Source: CAZKWG01 sp964615375 (lineage in GTDB: Bacteria > Myxococcota_A > UBA796 > CAZKWG01). Taken from it: a stretch of 64,000 bases of DNA. The stretch spans positions 62,001 through 126,000 of the forward strand of contig CAZTOW010000006.1 in the NCBI GenBank assembly GCA_964615375.1. The letters are read 5' to 3'. Shown one piece after another: positions 56,701 to 64,000 of this stretch (its first letter is position 1; each line of letters begins with the position of its first letter). Under the pieces are notes generated by a model, which made no database searches, was not told where the DNA came from, and worked only from the letters and a program-made list of their open reading frames with translations. The position numbers were made by a program, and so were the translations under genes.

Positions 56701-59248
56701 CGACGAGGACTGCGACGGGACGGCCGACAACAGCGACAGCTCGGCCTCCCTGGCCACCAGGAGCACCTGGTACCGCGACGCCGACGGTGACACCTACGGC
56801 GACCCCGACAGCACCACCCGCACCTGCGACCTGCCCTCCGGCTACGCCGCCAACGACGACGACTGCGACGACGGCTCCTCCTCCATCAAGCCCGGAGGCT
56901 CCGAGATCTGCGACGCCACCGACACCGACGAGGACTGTGACGGATCCGCCGACGACAGCGACAGCTCGGCCACCGGACAGAGCACCTGGTACGCCGATGA
57001 TGACGGCGACGGCTACGGCGACGCCGACGACAGCACCGAGACCTGCGACCTGCCCTCCGGCTTCGTCTCCAACGACGACGACTGTGACGACGGATCGTCG
57101 TCCACGCGGCCCGGAGGCTCCGAGATCTGCGACGCCTCCAACACCGACGAGGACTGCGACGGGACGGCCGACGACAGCGACAGCTCCGCCACCGGACAGA
57201 GCACCTGGTTCGCCGACGAGGACGGCGACACCTACGGCGACGCGGACAACACCACCCTGGCCTGTGACCTGCCCGACGGCTTCGTCACCGACGACGAGGA
57301 CTGCGACGACGGGGACGCGAACATCCACCCCGGAGGCCAGGAGCGCTGCGACGGCTCCGACCTGGACGAGGACTGCGACGGCGCCGCGGACGACGAGGAC
57401 CCCTCGGCCGTCGGCCAGAGCACCTGGTACGCCGACGACGACGCGGACGGCTGGGGCGACGCGAGCTCCACCGCCGACGCCTGCGACGTACCCGGCGGCT
57501 ACGTAGACAACGACCAGGACTGCGACGACGGCGACAGCGCCATCCGCCCCGACGGCGCCGAGATCTGCGACGACGCCAACACGGACGAGGACTGCGACGG
57601 CCGCGCCGACGACCGCGACGCCTCGGCCACCGGCCAGAGCGCCTGGCACCGGGACGCCGACGGTGACGGCTGGGGCGACCCCGGCTCGCTGGTCGAGAGC
57701 TGCGACCTGCCCACCGGCTACGTGGACGACGACCAGGACTGCGACGACGGCGACGCCGACGTCCGCCCGGACGGCGCGGAGGTCTGCGACGCCGCGGACA
57801 CGGACGAGGACTGCGACGGCGACGCCGACGACGCCGACGGCTCGGCCACCGGCCAGAGCACCTGGTACGCCGACACGGACGGCGACGGCTACGGCGACCC
57901 CGACGCCACGGAGAGCGCCTGCGACGCGCCCGCCGGCCACACCGACAACGACGAGGACTGCGACGACGACGACGAGGACGCGCACCCCGGCGGTCGGGAG
58001 ATCTGCGACGACGACGACGACGACGAGGACTGCGACGGCCTGTCCGACGATGACGACGACTCCGCCACCGGCCAGAGCGCCTGGTACGCGGACGCCGACG
58101 GCGACGGCTATGGCGACGCCGAGGACGAGGCTCTGGCCTGCGACGCCCCCGAGGACTTCGTCTCCGACGACACCGACTGCGACGACAGCTCCGCCCGCTG
58201 GCACCCCAGCGCGGAGGAGGACGACTGCGCCGACCCCAACGACTACAACTGCGACGGCTCCGTGGGCTACACGGACGAGGACGAGGACGGCTGGGCCGCC
58301 TGCGAGGAGTGCGACGACGGCGACGCGGACGTGCGGCCCGACGCCACGGAGATCACGGGCGACAGCGTGGACCAGGACTGCGACGGCGCCGAGATCTGCT
58401 ACGAGGACGCCGACGATGACGGCTACGTGGACGGCCTCGGCGGCACGCTCGACTCCGACGACGCCGACTGCGACGACACCTACGAGGCCACCGTCGACGA
58501 CCCCGCGGGCGACTGCGACGACGCCGAGCCCACCACCTCGCCCGAGGCCGAGGAGCGCTGCGACGACGTGGACAACGACTGCGACGACGAGATCGACGAG
58601 GACCTGGACACCGACACCTGGTACGCCGACGCGGACGGCGACGGCTACGGCGACCCCGCCACCAGCGAGGAGAGCTGCGCGGTGGTCGACGGCTCCGTCA
58701 CCAACCGCCAGGACTGCGACGACGGCGACGCCGCGACCTCGCCCGAGGCCGAGGAGGTCTGCGACGACGTGGACAACGACTGCGACGAGGAGATCGACGA
58801 GGATCTCAGCACCCAGACCTGGTACGCCGACCTGGACGGCGACGGCTACGGCGACCCCGCCAGCGCCGAGGAGAGCTGCGCCGCCCCCGAGGGCAGCGTG
58901 GACAACGCCGAGGACTGCGACGACAGCGATGGATCGAGCTGGCCCGGCGCCGAGGAGACCCCCGACGACGGCATCGACCAGGACTGCGACGGAGCGGACG
59001 CCGTGAGCGAGGACACCGGCGAGACCGGCGACACCGGCGACACCGGCGAGACCGCCGACACCGGCGAGACCGCCGACACCGACGAGACGGAGGAGATCCC
59101 CGACGGAGAGACCGGCAGCGACGGCACCGGCGACGTCAAGGACGGCGGCTGCGCCTGCAGCAGCGCGCCCTCCCGCGGCGGCGCCGCCCTGGCCCTCGCC
59201 GTCGCTGGCCTCGCGCTCAGCAGGCGCCGCAGGCCCCGAGCGGGTTAA
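53735..59248 (+). CDS. Giant FG-GAP / MopE-repeat surface protein with MYXO-CTERM-like tail
   Basis: An 1837-residue protein. The N-terminus (VCFGLIFVASCAPAD) is a lipoprotein-like signal. Residues 30-240 form a beta domain. Residues about 248-665 are FG-GAP/integrin-alpha-type propeller blades (DLNGDGFDDIAVGAP, DINNDGYDDLVVGAP, DVNGDGYNDLLIGA). From 672 come 11 near-identical units of about 73 residues (D-C-D-D...EICD...DEDCDG...STWYADxDGDGYGD), then four to five divergent ones. These are Cys/Asp metal-binding MopE-type repeats. Residues 1755-1800 are an ETGDT spacer. The end is GCACSS, a hydrophobic helix and RRRR: a MYXO-CTERM-type sorting signal. Likely a calcium- or copper-binding surface fibre or adhesin. 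Confidence 0.92.
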   Translation: MGRSRAAVCFGLIFVASCAPADHGERGLDSRLSGEGSPLAEPWRRALGPLGGAEPGFRVTGEELSTDNGAFGIRASLSEEGAWLAGPRGEIGISFLGWGRGEDLRDAGPGALETEGCEQERCALAVVERGDAREWWRNGPSGLQQGWILRERPAGEGALSLELRVSGAALSQRSPGRIAMVDEEGGRWAYAGPRAWDADGAPLASWLELDGDLVRVRVDDAGARWPVLVDPVVSTAEGSWTGSGSTDALGTAVAGRGDLNGDGFDDIAVGAPGAASGKGRVYIFYGSEDGPAETADLTLTGSATSGAFGTSVALDGDINNDGYDDLVVGAPTASVASTSDGAAYVFHGSSSGLSSTVTTTLTGSASASALFGWSVDIGGDLTGDGYQEVLVGEPGYSTNTGRAYIFSGSSSGASTSTYRRFTNADTEQLYGWSVSGGGDATGDGLADIAIGVPGYESTFTSDSGRAVTYAGRSTFFTTTPTAHRTYSFTSLATDDYQYGTSVVLEGSIDGDDAADLLVGAPYGASTKAGRVYIYYSTGTSLPTGASVNVSGYVASSGYGASVAYLGDTGKDGYPEFAVGAPYTDSNAGYVGIFEGQASTYSSSDQPDQTLSGSDGEQLGIAVAGTGDVNGDGYNDLLIGATDTDGGAGQATLHYGGADNDGDDWLVNGISTDQDCDDEDADINPGVPEICDDADTDEDCDGLADDADDDVNGTTRYYADADGDGYGDPLSYLDRCTQPSGYLEDDSDCDDSDASIHPGATELCDDADTDEDCDGKADNADSSATGTSTFYADTDGDGYGDPSSSRTTCDLPTGYAANDEDCDDDRDDVSPSATETCDAADADEDCDGKADDSDASATGQSPWYRDADSDGYGDASREASACDAPSGYVDDATDCDDGAGSTHPGGTELCDDADADEDCDGSADDSDSSAASSSKSTWYRDADGDTYGDADTTTRTCDLPSGYVADNDDCDDSSLSIHPGGTEVCDDADTDEDCDGTADNSDSSASLATRSTWYRDADGDTYGDPDSTTRTCDLPSGYAANDDDCDDGSSSIKPGGSEICDATDTDEDCDGSADDSDSSATGQSTWYADDDGDGYGDADDSTETCDLPSGFVSNDDDCDDGSSSTRPGGSEICDASNTDEDCDGTADDSDSSATGQSTWFADEDGDTYGDADNTTLACDLPDGFVTDDEDCDDGDANIHPGGQERCDGSDLDEDCDGAADDEDPSAVGQSTWYADDDADGWGDASSTADACDVPGGYVDNDQDCDDGDSAIRPDGAEICDDANTDEDCDGRADDRDASATGQSAWHRDADGDGWGDPGSLVESCDLPTGYVDDDQDCDDGDADVRPDGAEVCDAADTDEDCDGDADDADGSATGQSTWYADTDGDGYGDPDATESACDAPAGHTDNDEDCDDDDEDAHPGGREICDDDDDDEDCDGLSDDDDDSATGQSAWYADADGDGYGDAEDEALACDAPEDFVSDDTDCDDSSARWHPSAEEDDCADPNDYNCDGSVGYTDEDEDGWAACEECDDGDADVRPDATEITGDSVDQDCDGAEICYEDADDDGYVDGLGGTLDSDDADCDDTYEATVDDPAGDCDDAEPTTSPEAEERCDDVDNDCDDEIDEDLDTDTWYADADGDGYGDPATSEESCAVVDGSVTNRQDCDDGDAATSPEAEEVCDDVDNDCDEEIDEDLSTQTWYADLDGDGYGDPASAEESCAAPEGSVDNAEDCDDSDGSSWPGAEETPDDGIDQDCDGADAVSEDTGETGDTGDTGETADTGETADTDETEEIPDGETGSDGTGDVKDGGCACSSAPSRGGAALALAVAGLALSRRRRPRAG
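55754..58174 (+). repeat. Eleven tandem ~220-bp coding repeats
   Basis: Each unit encodes about 73 residues and begins with D-C-D-D. Units 2-11 share long stretches at protein level, with small insertions of 1-2 residues before STWY in units 4 and 5. Unit 12 onwards is divergent. The regularity indicates tandem duplication in frame. Confidence 0.9.
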
Positions 59249-59256
59249 CGGACCGA

Positions 59257-60216
59257 ATGCCCGACTGGCACATCCAACGCGGCGACAAGATCAAGACCAT
59301 CGACGAGGAGACCCTGAGGGAGCGGCTGCGGAGGCGCCGCTACTCCGGTGTGGAGCTCGTACGCCGCGAAGGTGAGACCGCCTGGCGCCGCGCCTACGAG
59401 CTCCCCCTCTTCCGGGAGGAGGTGCCCGGCGGCGGCGACCCCATCAGCGCGGCCCGGATCAAGATGGCGCGCTCGCTGATCACGCACGTCGTCATCTTCG
59501 CCATCGTGGTCGGCACGGGCAGCCACGGCACCTTCCCCATCTGGGCGCTGTTCTGGGGCGCGGGCCTGCTGAGTCACATCCTCCAGACCGCGCTGAAGAT
59601 GCGCGAACTCCGCGCCCTCCCGCTCCCCAGCACCCCGCTGCCCGAGCCCCAGCCGACCCGCGCGCCCGAGCCCGCCCGCGCACCCGAGCCCGCCGCCCGC
59701 CCCGCCCTGAGCCCCTGGCGCGCCCGGGTGGAGGAGGTGCTGGCCGCCCTGGAGAGCCGCGCGCAGCAGGGCGGCCACCCCCTGCCCGATCTGGTCGCCC
59801 TCCGCCGCGACGCCGACGCGCTGGACCGCGACGCCGGAGAGCTGGCCGCCATCGCCAACCCCGAGCTCCTCGCCCGCCTGCGCGCCGAGCTCGCCCAGAC
59901 CCAGGCCCAGGCCCAGAGCGCCACCGACGCCCGCACCGCCGAGGCCCTCCAGAGCGCCGCCGAGGCCATCGAGGGGCGGCTCTCCGGCGCCGAGGAGGCC
60001 GCCGAGGCCCTGAGCCGCCTCCAGGCTCGCCAGACCACCCTGCTCCACCAGCTCGAGGGCCTGCGCCTCTCCCTGCTCACCGCCCGCGCCGACGACGCCG
60101 CCGCCCCCGATCTCGCCGCCCAGGTTCGCGAGGTCCGCGCCCGCACCGACGCCGCCGCCGAGCTCGACCGGCAGCTCGCCGCGGCCCGCCAGCGCGGAGC
60201 CCGGGCCCGCGCCTGA
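59257..60216 (+). CDS. Membrane protein with 2TM domain and long coiled coil
   Basis: A 319-residue protein. Residues 1-50 are a small basic domain (WHIQRGDKIKTIDEETL, YSGVELVRREGETAWRRAYELPLF) similar to GYF/2-like signal domains found before membrane anchors in Myxococcota. Two helices follow (SLITHVVIFAIVVGTG and WALFWGAGLLSHILQTAL). A Pro-rich hinge (residues 125-150) leads to an Ala/Leu/Glu/Gln-rich coiled coil to the C-terminus. Function unknown, perhaps an envelope scaffold. One base separates it from the heptosyltransferase gene, so the two are likely co-transcribed. Confidence 0.7.
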   Translation: MPDWHIQRGDKIKTIDEETLRERLRRRRYSGVELVRREGETAWRRAYELPLFREEVPGGGDPISAARIKMARSLITHVVIFAIVVGTGSHGTFPIWALFWGAGLLSHILQTALKMRELRALPLPSTPLPEPQPTRAPEPARAPEPAARPALSPWRARVEEVLAALESRAQQGGHPLPDLVALRRDADALDRDAGELAAIANPELLARLRAELAQTQAQAQSATDARTAEALQSAAEAIEGRLSGAEEAAEALSRLQARQTTLLHQLEGLRLSLLTARADDAAAPDLAAQVREVRARTDAAAELDRQLAAARQRGARARA

Positions 60217-60217
60217 G

Positions 60218-61108
60218 ATGTCCACCCTGGTCGTCCGCTTCTCTTCGCTCGGCGACGTGGTGCTGACCGGCGCCGTCACCGGCGGGCTGGCCCCGGTGAG
60301 CTTCCTGACGAAGGCGGCCTTCGCCCCGCTTGCCGCCCGCCTGCCCGGGGTGGAGCGCGTGCTGGTCTGGGAGGAGGGCCCCGAGCTCCGCGGCTTCGAT
60401 CGCGTGGTCGACCTGCACGCCAGCCCCCGCTCGCGCCTGGCCAGCCTCCGGGCGGGGGCCCCGGTCTCGCGGGTGCGCCGCCACGACCTCGCCCGCCGCC
60501 TGCGGGTGGCCTTCAAGCACGGAGATCCTCCCCCGCTGGTCATCGCGCGCTACGCCGAGGCCGCCGGCCTCCCCGCCGCCGCCGCCCCCTGGATCTCGCT
60601 GCCCCGGCCAGACGCCCCCGCCGCCCTGGCCCTGGCCCCCGCCGCCGCCCACGCCACCAAGCGCTGGCCTCCCGGACGCTTCGCCGCCCTCGGCGCCCGC
60701 TGGGAGGGCCCGGTGCTGGTGCTCGGCGGGCCCGAGGATCGCGCGCTGGTCCACGCCGTGGCCGAGGCCGTCGGCCCCCGCGCCGAGGCCGTCGCCGAGC
60801 GGGGCTTCGACCGCACCCTCGAGGCACTCTCCCGCGCGCGGGCCCTGGTCGCCGGGGACACCGGGCTCCTGCACCTCGCCGGGGCCTGCGGCGTCCCGGT
60901 GCTCGGCCTCTTCGGGCCCACCACCTCCCAGGACGGCTTCTGGTGCTGGGGCGCGCGCGGCCTCCCGGCGGAGCTCCCGCTGGGTTGCCGTCCCTGCAGC
61001 CTGCACGGCGGCCCCAGCTGCCCCGTGGGCGACCACCTGTGCATGGAGGGGCTCGCGGTGGACGAGGTCTGGGCGCGGCTACAACTCCTGCTGGAGTCAG
61101 CGGGATGA
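60218..61108 (+). CDS. GT9 (heptosyltransferase-like) glycosyltransferase
   Basis: A 296-residue cytoplasmic enzyme with the GT-B fold of LPS heptosyltransferases: TLVVRFSSLGDVVLTGAV (N-terminal phosphate-contact loop with S-L-G-D), VDLHAS, KRWPPGRFAAL and the nucleotide-sugar site LVAGDTGLLHLAGACGVPVLGLFGPT. It is shorter than WaaC/WaaF (about 320-350). A Cys-rich segment near the end (CRPCSLHGGPSCPVGDHLC) is common in this family. It would add a heptose or other sugar to lipid A core. The stop overlaps the next start (ATGA). Confidence 0.88.
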   Translation: MSTLVVRFSSLGDVVLTGAVTGGLAPVSFLTKAAFAPLAARLPGVERVLVWEEGPELRGFDRVVDLHASPRSRLASLRAGAPVSRVRRHDLARRLRVAFKHGDPPPLVIARYAEAAGLPAAAAPWISLPRPDAPAALALAPAAAHATKRWPPGRFAALGARWEGPVLVLGGPEDRALVHAVAEAVGPRAEAVAERGFDRTLEALSRARALVAGDTGLLHLAGACGVPVLGLFGPTTSQDGFWCWGARGLPAELPLGCRPCSLHGGPSCPVGDHLCMEGLAVDEVWARLQLLLESAG

Positions 61109-62157
61109 GCTGGCTCCTCGTCACCCTGGACTTCCCGCCCCGCTTCACGGGGGGGATCGCCAGCTGGGCCGCCGACCTCGCCGGGGCCCTGCAGGCGGCG
61201 GGCGAGCCGGTGACGGTGATCGCCGCCGGCCCCCCGGAGCCCGCGCACGACGCCGCCCTCCCCTACCCCGTGATCCGCGCCCGAGGCCGCTCCTGGGCCC
61301 GCTGGGGGGGCCTGTGGGTGGCGCTGGCCGGCGCGCTCCCCGCCCTGCGCGCGGGCTCCTCCCTGCGGGTGGTCTTCGCGACCTGGCCCCTGGCTATCGA
61401 ACTAAGCAAATTAGTAAATCTGCTTGACGGTCGCTGGGGCGTCGCCTTCCACGGCAGCGATCTCACCCGACTGGAGCGCGCCCCCCCGGCCCTCCAGCGC
61501 CTCGGCCGTCAGGCCCACGCCCTGCTCCCGGTCTCCGGCTTCCTGGCCTCAGAGCTCGCCCGCCTGGGCCTGGACCGCCCGGCCCGCGTCCTGCCCATGC
61601 CCCTCTGCCTGGACCTGCCCGCCCAGCGCCCTGGCTCCGGGCTGCTGTGCGTGGCGCGGCTCACGCCGCTCAAGGGGGTGGAGCGCGCCGCGCGGCTGGC
61701 GATCCGGCTGGGGGTGCCGCTGGAGCTCGTGGGCGACGGGCCCGAGGAGGGGCGCCTGCGGTCGGCGCTCGCGGGGCAGGATGTCCGGTGGCACGGCCGG
61801 CTCCCGCGGGAGGAGATCGCGAAGATCCCCGCCGCCGCCGCCGTGCTCCTGCCGCGGGCCGAGGCCGACGGTCGAGGGGCGGAGGGCCTGGGGCTCACGC
61901 TGGTCGAAGCCGCCCTGCGCGGGCTCCCCGCCATCGGCTGCGCGACGGGGGGGGTGCCCGAGGCCCTGGGGCCGGGGCTGCTGATCTCCGATCCCGACGA
62001 CCCGCGACCCGAGGATCTGGCGGCGGCCCGCGCGCTCCTGGCCGATCCCGAGGCCGGGGTCCGCGCCCGCGCCTGGGCCCGCGCGCAACACGGCCCCGCC
62101 CGCGCCCTCGACGCGCTGCGCGAGGCCCTCGAACCCAGCGTCTCCCGCGCGCGTTAG
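61105..62157 (+). CDS. GT4-family glycosyltransferase
   Basis: A 350-residue GT-B enzyme starting at ATG 61105 in an ATGA overlap. N-domain: LVTLDFPPRFTGGIASWAADLA, the Gly-rich acceptor loop typical of GT4. Middle: FHGSDLTRLE, LLPVSGFLASELARLGL. C-domain: LLCVARLTPLKGVERAARLA (phosphate loop with K), LELVGDGPEEGRLR, and donor motif ADGRGAEGLGLTLVEAALRGLPAIG (E-x7-E type). A short patch at about 61397-61427 (IELSKLVNLL) uses rare AT-rich codons. Likely adds a hexose in surface polysaccharide assembly. Confidence 0.9.
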   Translation: MSWLLVTLDFPPRFTGGIASWAADLAGALQAAGEPVTVIAAGPPEPAHDAALPYPVIRARGRSWARWGGLWVALAGALPALRAGSSLRVVFATWPLAIELSKLVNLLDGRWGVAFHGSDLTRLERAPPALQRLGRQAHALLPVSGFLASELARLGLDRPARVLPMPLCLDLPAQRPGSGLLCVARLTPLKGVERAARLAIRLGVPLELVGDGPEEGRLRSALAGQDVRWHGRLPREEIAKIPAAAAVLLPRAEADGRGAEGLGLTLVEAALRGLPAIGCATGGVPEALGPGLLISDPDDPRPEDLAAARALLADPEAGVRARAWARAQHGPARALDALREALEPSVSRAR

Positions 62158-62165
62158 CTTCGCTC

Positions 62166-63230
62166 ATGGCTCTGCGCGTGCTCTCCCTGTACCGGCCCAC
62201 CCTGCCCGGGCTCCGCGCGCAGGCCATCCAGGTGGTGCACGCCGCCCACGCCCTGGCGGCCCGCGGGCACGCGGTGACGCTGCTGGCCGATCGGGCCCAG
62301 GGGGGTGACCCCTCCACCGCGCTCGCCGCCTTCGGGCTCGAGCCGCTGCCCACCTTGAACCTGGAGATCGCGCCGAGCGCCCACCCGGGCCTCGCCGGGC
62401 TGTGGTTCCGGGCGCGGGCGCTGGCCTGGTCGCTGGGGGCGCCGGGGCTGGTGCTGGCCCGCGACCGGCGCCGGCTGGTCCGCCTCCTCCCCCTGCTCCG
62501 CCGCCACCGGATCGCGCTGGAGGTCCACGGGCTGGACAGCCTGCAGGCCGAGGAGCGGGGCGAGGATCCCGCGCCCCACCTGGAGATCGAGCGGGCCGCG
62601 CTCTCCGCCGCCTTCGCCCTGATCGCCAACTGCGAGGGCACGCTCCGCGTCTGGGAGGCCCGCCACGGCGCCCTCCTCCCCGCGCGCCGCGCCGCCGTGC
62701 ACAACGCCACCAGCCCCTCCCGCCGCCGCGAGGCCCAGACCCCCGACCCCGTCATCCGCGTGGTCGGCTCGCTGCGGACCTACAAGGGCGTCGAGGCGCT
62801 CCGGGTGGCCGCACCCCTGCTACCGCTCCCGCTGGAGCTGGTGGGCGGCTCGCCCGAGGAGATCCGCGCGCTGGGCTCGAGCGGGAGCCTCAGCGCCCGA
62901 CCGCCGGTCCCCTTCCTGGAGGTGCCCGACCTGCTGGCCCGCAGCGCCGCCCTGCTGCTGCCGCTGGCCGACAACCTCTTCGGGCGCGAGCTGACCAGCC
63001 CGCTGAAGCTCTGGGACTACCTGGCCACGGCCGCGCCCATCCTGGCCCCCGACCTGCCCAGCGTGCGGCGGATCGTCGCGCTCACCGGGGCGAGCCTGCA
63101 CCTGTTCAGGCCGGGAGATCCGGAAGATCTGGCCCGCGCCGCGCGGGAGGCCCTGGCCGCGCCGCCGCGCGTCCCCACCCTGCGCACCTGGGCCGAGCGG
63201 GCTGAGGAGCTGGAGGCGTTGCTGACATGA
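62166..63230 (+). CDS. GT4-family glycosyltransferase
   Basis: A 354-residue protein starting at ATG 62166, 8 bp after the previous stop. N-domain: VLSLYRPTLPGLRAQAIQVVHAAHALAARGHAVTLLAD. Linker: LEVHGLDSLQAEE, LIANCEGTLRVWEARHG. C-domain: IRVVGSLRTYKGVEALRVAAPLLP, LELVGG, FLEVPDLLARSAALLLPLADN, and KLWDYLATAAPILAPDLPSVRRIV, where the usual E-x7-E is replaced by a K-L-W-D-Y-L-A form. Probably a polysaccharide glycosyltransferase with an unusual donor site. Overlaps the next gene by ATGA. Confidence 0.85.
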   Translation: MALRVLSLYRPTLPGLRAQAIQVVHAAHALAARGHAVTLLADRAQGGDPSTALAAFGLEPLPTLNLEIAPSAHPGLAGLWFRARALAWSLGAPGLVLARDRRRLVRLLPLLRRHRIALEVHGLDSLQAEERGEDPAPHLEIERAALSAAFALIANCEGTLRVWEARHGALLPARRAAVHNATSPSRRREAQTPDPVIRVVGSLRTYKGVEALRVAAPLLPLPLELVGGSPEEIRALGSSGSLSARPPVPFLEVPDLLARSAALLLPLADNLFGRELTSPLKLWDYLATAAPILAPDLPSVRRIVALTGASLHLFRPGDPEDLARAAREALAAPPRVPTLRTWAERAEELEALLT

Positions 63231-64000
63231 GGGTGCTCTACCTCCTGCGTTATTACCCCACGCTCACCGAGACCTTCGTGAACAACGAGATCGCCGGCGT
63301 GGCCGCGGCGGGCGTGAGCGTGGGCGTGGCCAGCCTCGGCGAGCGCGAGGACGGCCGCGTCCAGGACGAGCTCCCCCACGTCCCGGTCTTCCCGGTCCCC
63401 CGGCGCGCCCTGCGCGGGCTGCTCGGCCCCCAGAGCCCCGGCGAGCGCTGGCTGGCCGGGCGTCAGCGCCCCCGGGACGCCGCGCGCCTGCCCGATCTGG
63501 CCGAGCACGCCGCCGGCTTCGACCACGTCCACGTCCACTTCGCCGGGGAGGCCGCCGAGTTCGCCCTGGCCCTGCGCATGGACCTGGGCCTGTCCTACTC
63601 CGTGACGGTCCACGCCACCGACCTCTTCCGCCCCCGCCCCAGCCTGGACGAGGTGCTGGCCGGGGCCAGCGCGGTGATCGCCATCTCCCGCCACGCCGCG
63701 GGCCTGCTGCGGGAGCGCCTGCGCGCGGCCGGCGCCGAGGCCGTCCCCGTCCACGTCGTCCACTGCGGGCCGGATCGGGCGGTCTGGGCCCCGCTCCCCC
63801 TGCCCGGCCCGGCCCTGCGCGCCCTCTTCGTGGGCCGGCCCGTGCCCAAGAAGGGCCTGGACGTGCTGCTGGACGCCTGGGCCGGGCTCGCGCGACCCGA
63901 CGCCCGTCTGGCGCTGGTCACGGAGCTCCCCCGGACGGTCCCGGTTCCACCTGGAGTGGATGTCCTGGGCCTCCTGAGCCCGCGCGAGGTGCGCGCGGCC
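63227..64000 (+). CDS. GT4-family glycosyltransferase (3' partial)
   Basis: An open frame of 258 codons from ATG 63227, which overlaps the previous stop, running off the right edge. N-domain: MRVLYLLRYYPTLTETFVNNEIAGV, the WcaL/AmsK-type colanic-acid glycosyltransferase start. Then HVHFAGEAAEFAL, VTVHATDLFRP, AVIAISRHAAGLLRERL, VHCGPD and the phosphate loop ALFVGRPVPKKGLDVLLDAWAGL. The donor-binding E-x7-E lies outside the window. It continues the glycosyltransferase operon, so the cluster probably extends to the right. Confidence 0.87.
   Translation, partial: MRVLYLLRYYPTLTETFVNNEIAGVAAAGVSVGVASLGEREDGRVQDELPHVPVFPVPRRALRGLLGPQSPGERWLAGRQRPRDAARLPDLAEHAAGFDHVHVHFAGEAAEFALALRMDLGLSYSVTVHATDLFRPRPSLDEVLAGASAVIAISRHAAGLLRERLRAAGAEAVPVHVVHCGPDRAVWAPLPLPGPALRALFVGRPVPKKGLDVLLDAWAGLARPDARLALVTELPRTVPVPPGVDVLGLLSPREVRAA

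Noticed and set aside
55754..58174. Regular ~220-bp repeats considered as a CRISPR or satellite array
   Set aside because: Units are fully coding, in frame, and lack unique spacers between short identical repeats.
54830..58204. Long open frame of 1124 codons on the minus strand opposite the MopE-repeat gene
   Set aside because: It is the antisense of GAC-rich repeats, giving a Val/Gly/Ala-rich protein with no ribosome site or known motif; the plus-strand gene has signal, repeats and sorting tail.

Overview
The window is high-GC DNA (third codon positions almost all G/C) with tightly packed genes on both strands. It most likely comes from a member of the Myxococcota or a close deltaproteobacterial relative. 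The evidence is: two surface proteins ending in a Cys-containing tail, a hydrophobic helix and an Arg cluster (MYXO-CTERM-like sorting signal); MopE-type Asp/Cys repeats, thrombospondin-3 repeats and FG-GAP propellers; many lipoproteins with low-complexity EG or DT linkers; and outer-membrane/LPS-type functions. Lineage is an inference; no rRNA or marker gene is present.

Layout. 1-9.9 kb: two related multi-TM proteins with extracytoplasmic C-termini, an RTX-repeat exoprotein behind an AT-rich leader, two FGE/SUMF1-fold proteins, a propeller lipoprotein, a sulfatase-like lipoprotein and a MATE exporter. 9.9-10.3 kb: a non-coding, compositionally foreign island rich in perfect hairpins. 10.3-24.4 kb: an FAD oxidoreductase, three B12-binding radical SAM proteins, a DapF homologue with both catalytic Cys replaced by Ser, NAD kinase, an RND/MMPL transporter, an outer-membrane protein, an NlpC/P60 lipoprotein and a NodU-type carbamoyltransferase. 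24.5-31 kb: a membrane glycosyltransferase-like protein, a DECR-type dienoyl-CoA reductase, a glutamine amidotransferase, a NUDT19-like Nudix hydrolase, a PilZ-like protein, a selenocysteine tRNA (selC) and a phosphatase-superfamily enzyme. 31-39.5 kb: a TSP3-repeat sorted protein, an RlmL-like methyltransferase, a CpxP/R/A-like stress operon, exonuclease III and low-complexity lipoproteins.

39.5-50 kb contains the most unusual locus: a MoxR/CbbQ-type AAA ATPase and a NorD/CbbO-type VWA protein flank a HEAT-repeat protein and, on the opposite strand, a two-gene operon. That operon encodes a RES-domain (NAD+-consuming toxin family) protein fused to a glycine-zipper membrane region, and a YbjN/secretion-chaperone-like partner. 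50-59 kb: a metallophosphoesterase, an esterase lipoprotein, a RumA-type RNA methyltransferase and an 1837-residue FG-GAP/MopE-repeat surface protein. 59.3-64 kb: a coiled-coil membrane protein followed by a translationally coupled run of one GT9 and three GT4 glycosyltransferases (LPS or exopolysaccharide assembly) that runs off the window.

Convergent genes typically touch or overlap at their stops, and several junctions carry perfect short dyads spanning both stop codons. Translational coupling by GTGA/ATGA overlaps is common. All functional calls are from reading the sequence; no database search was run.
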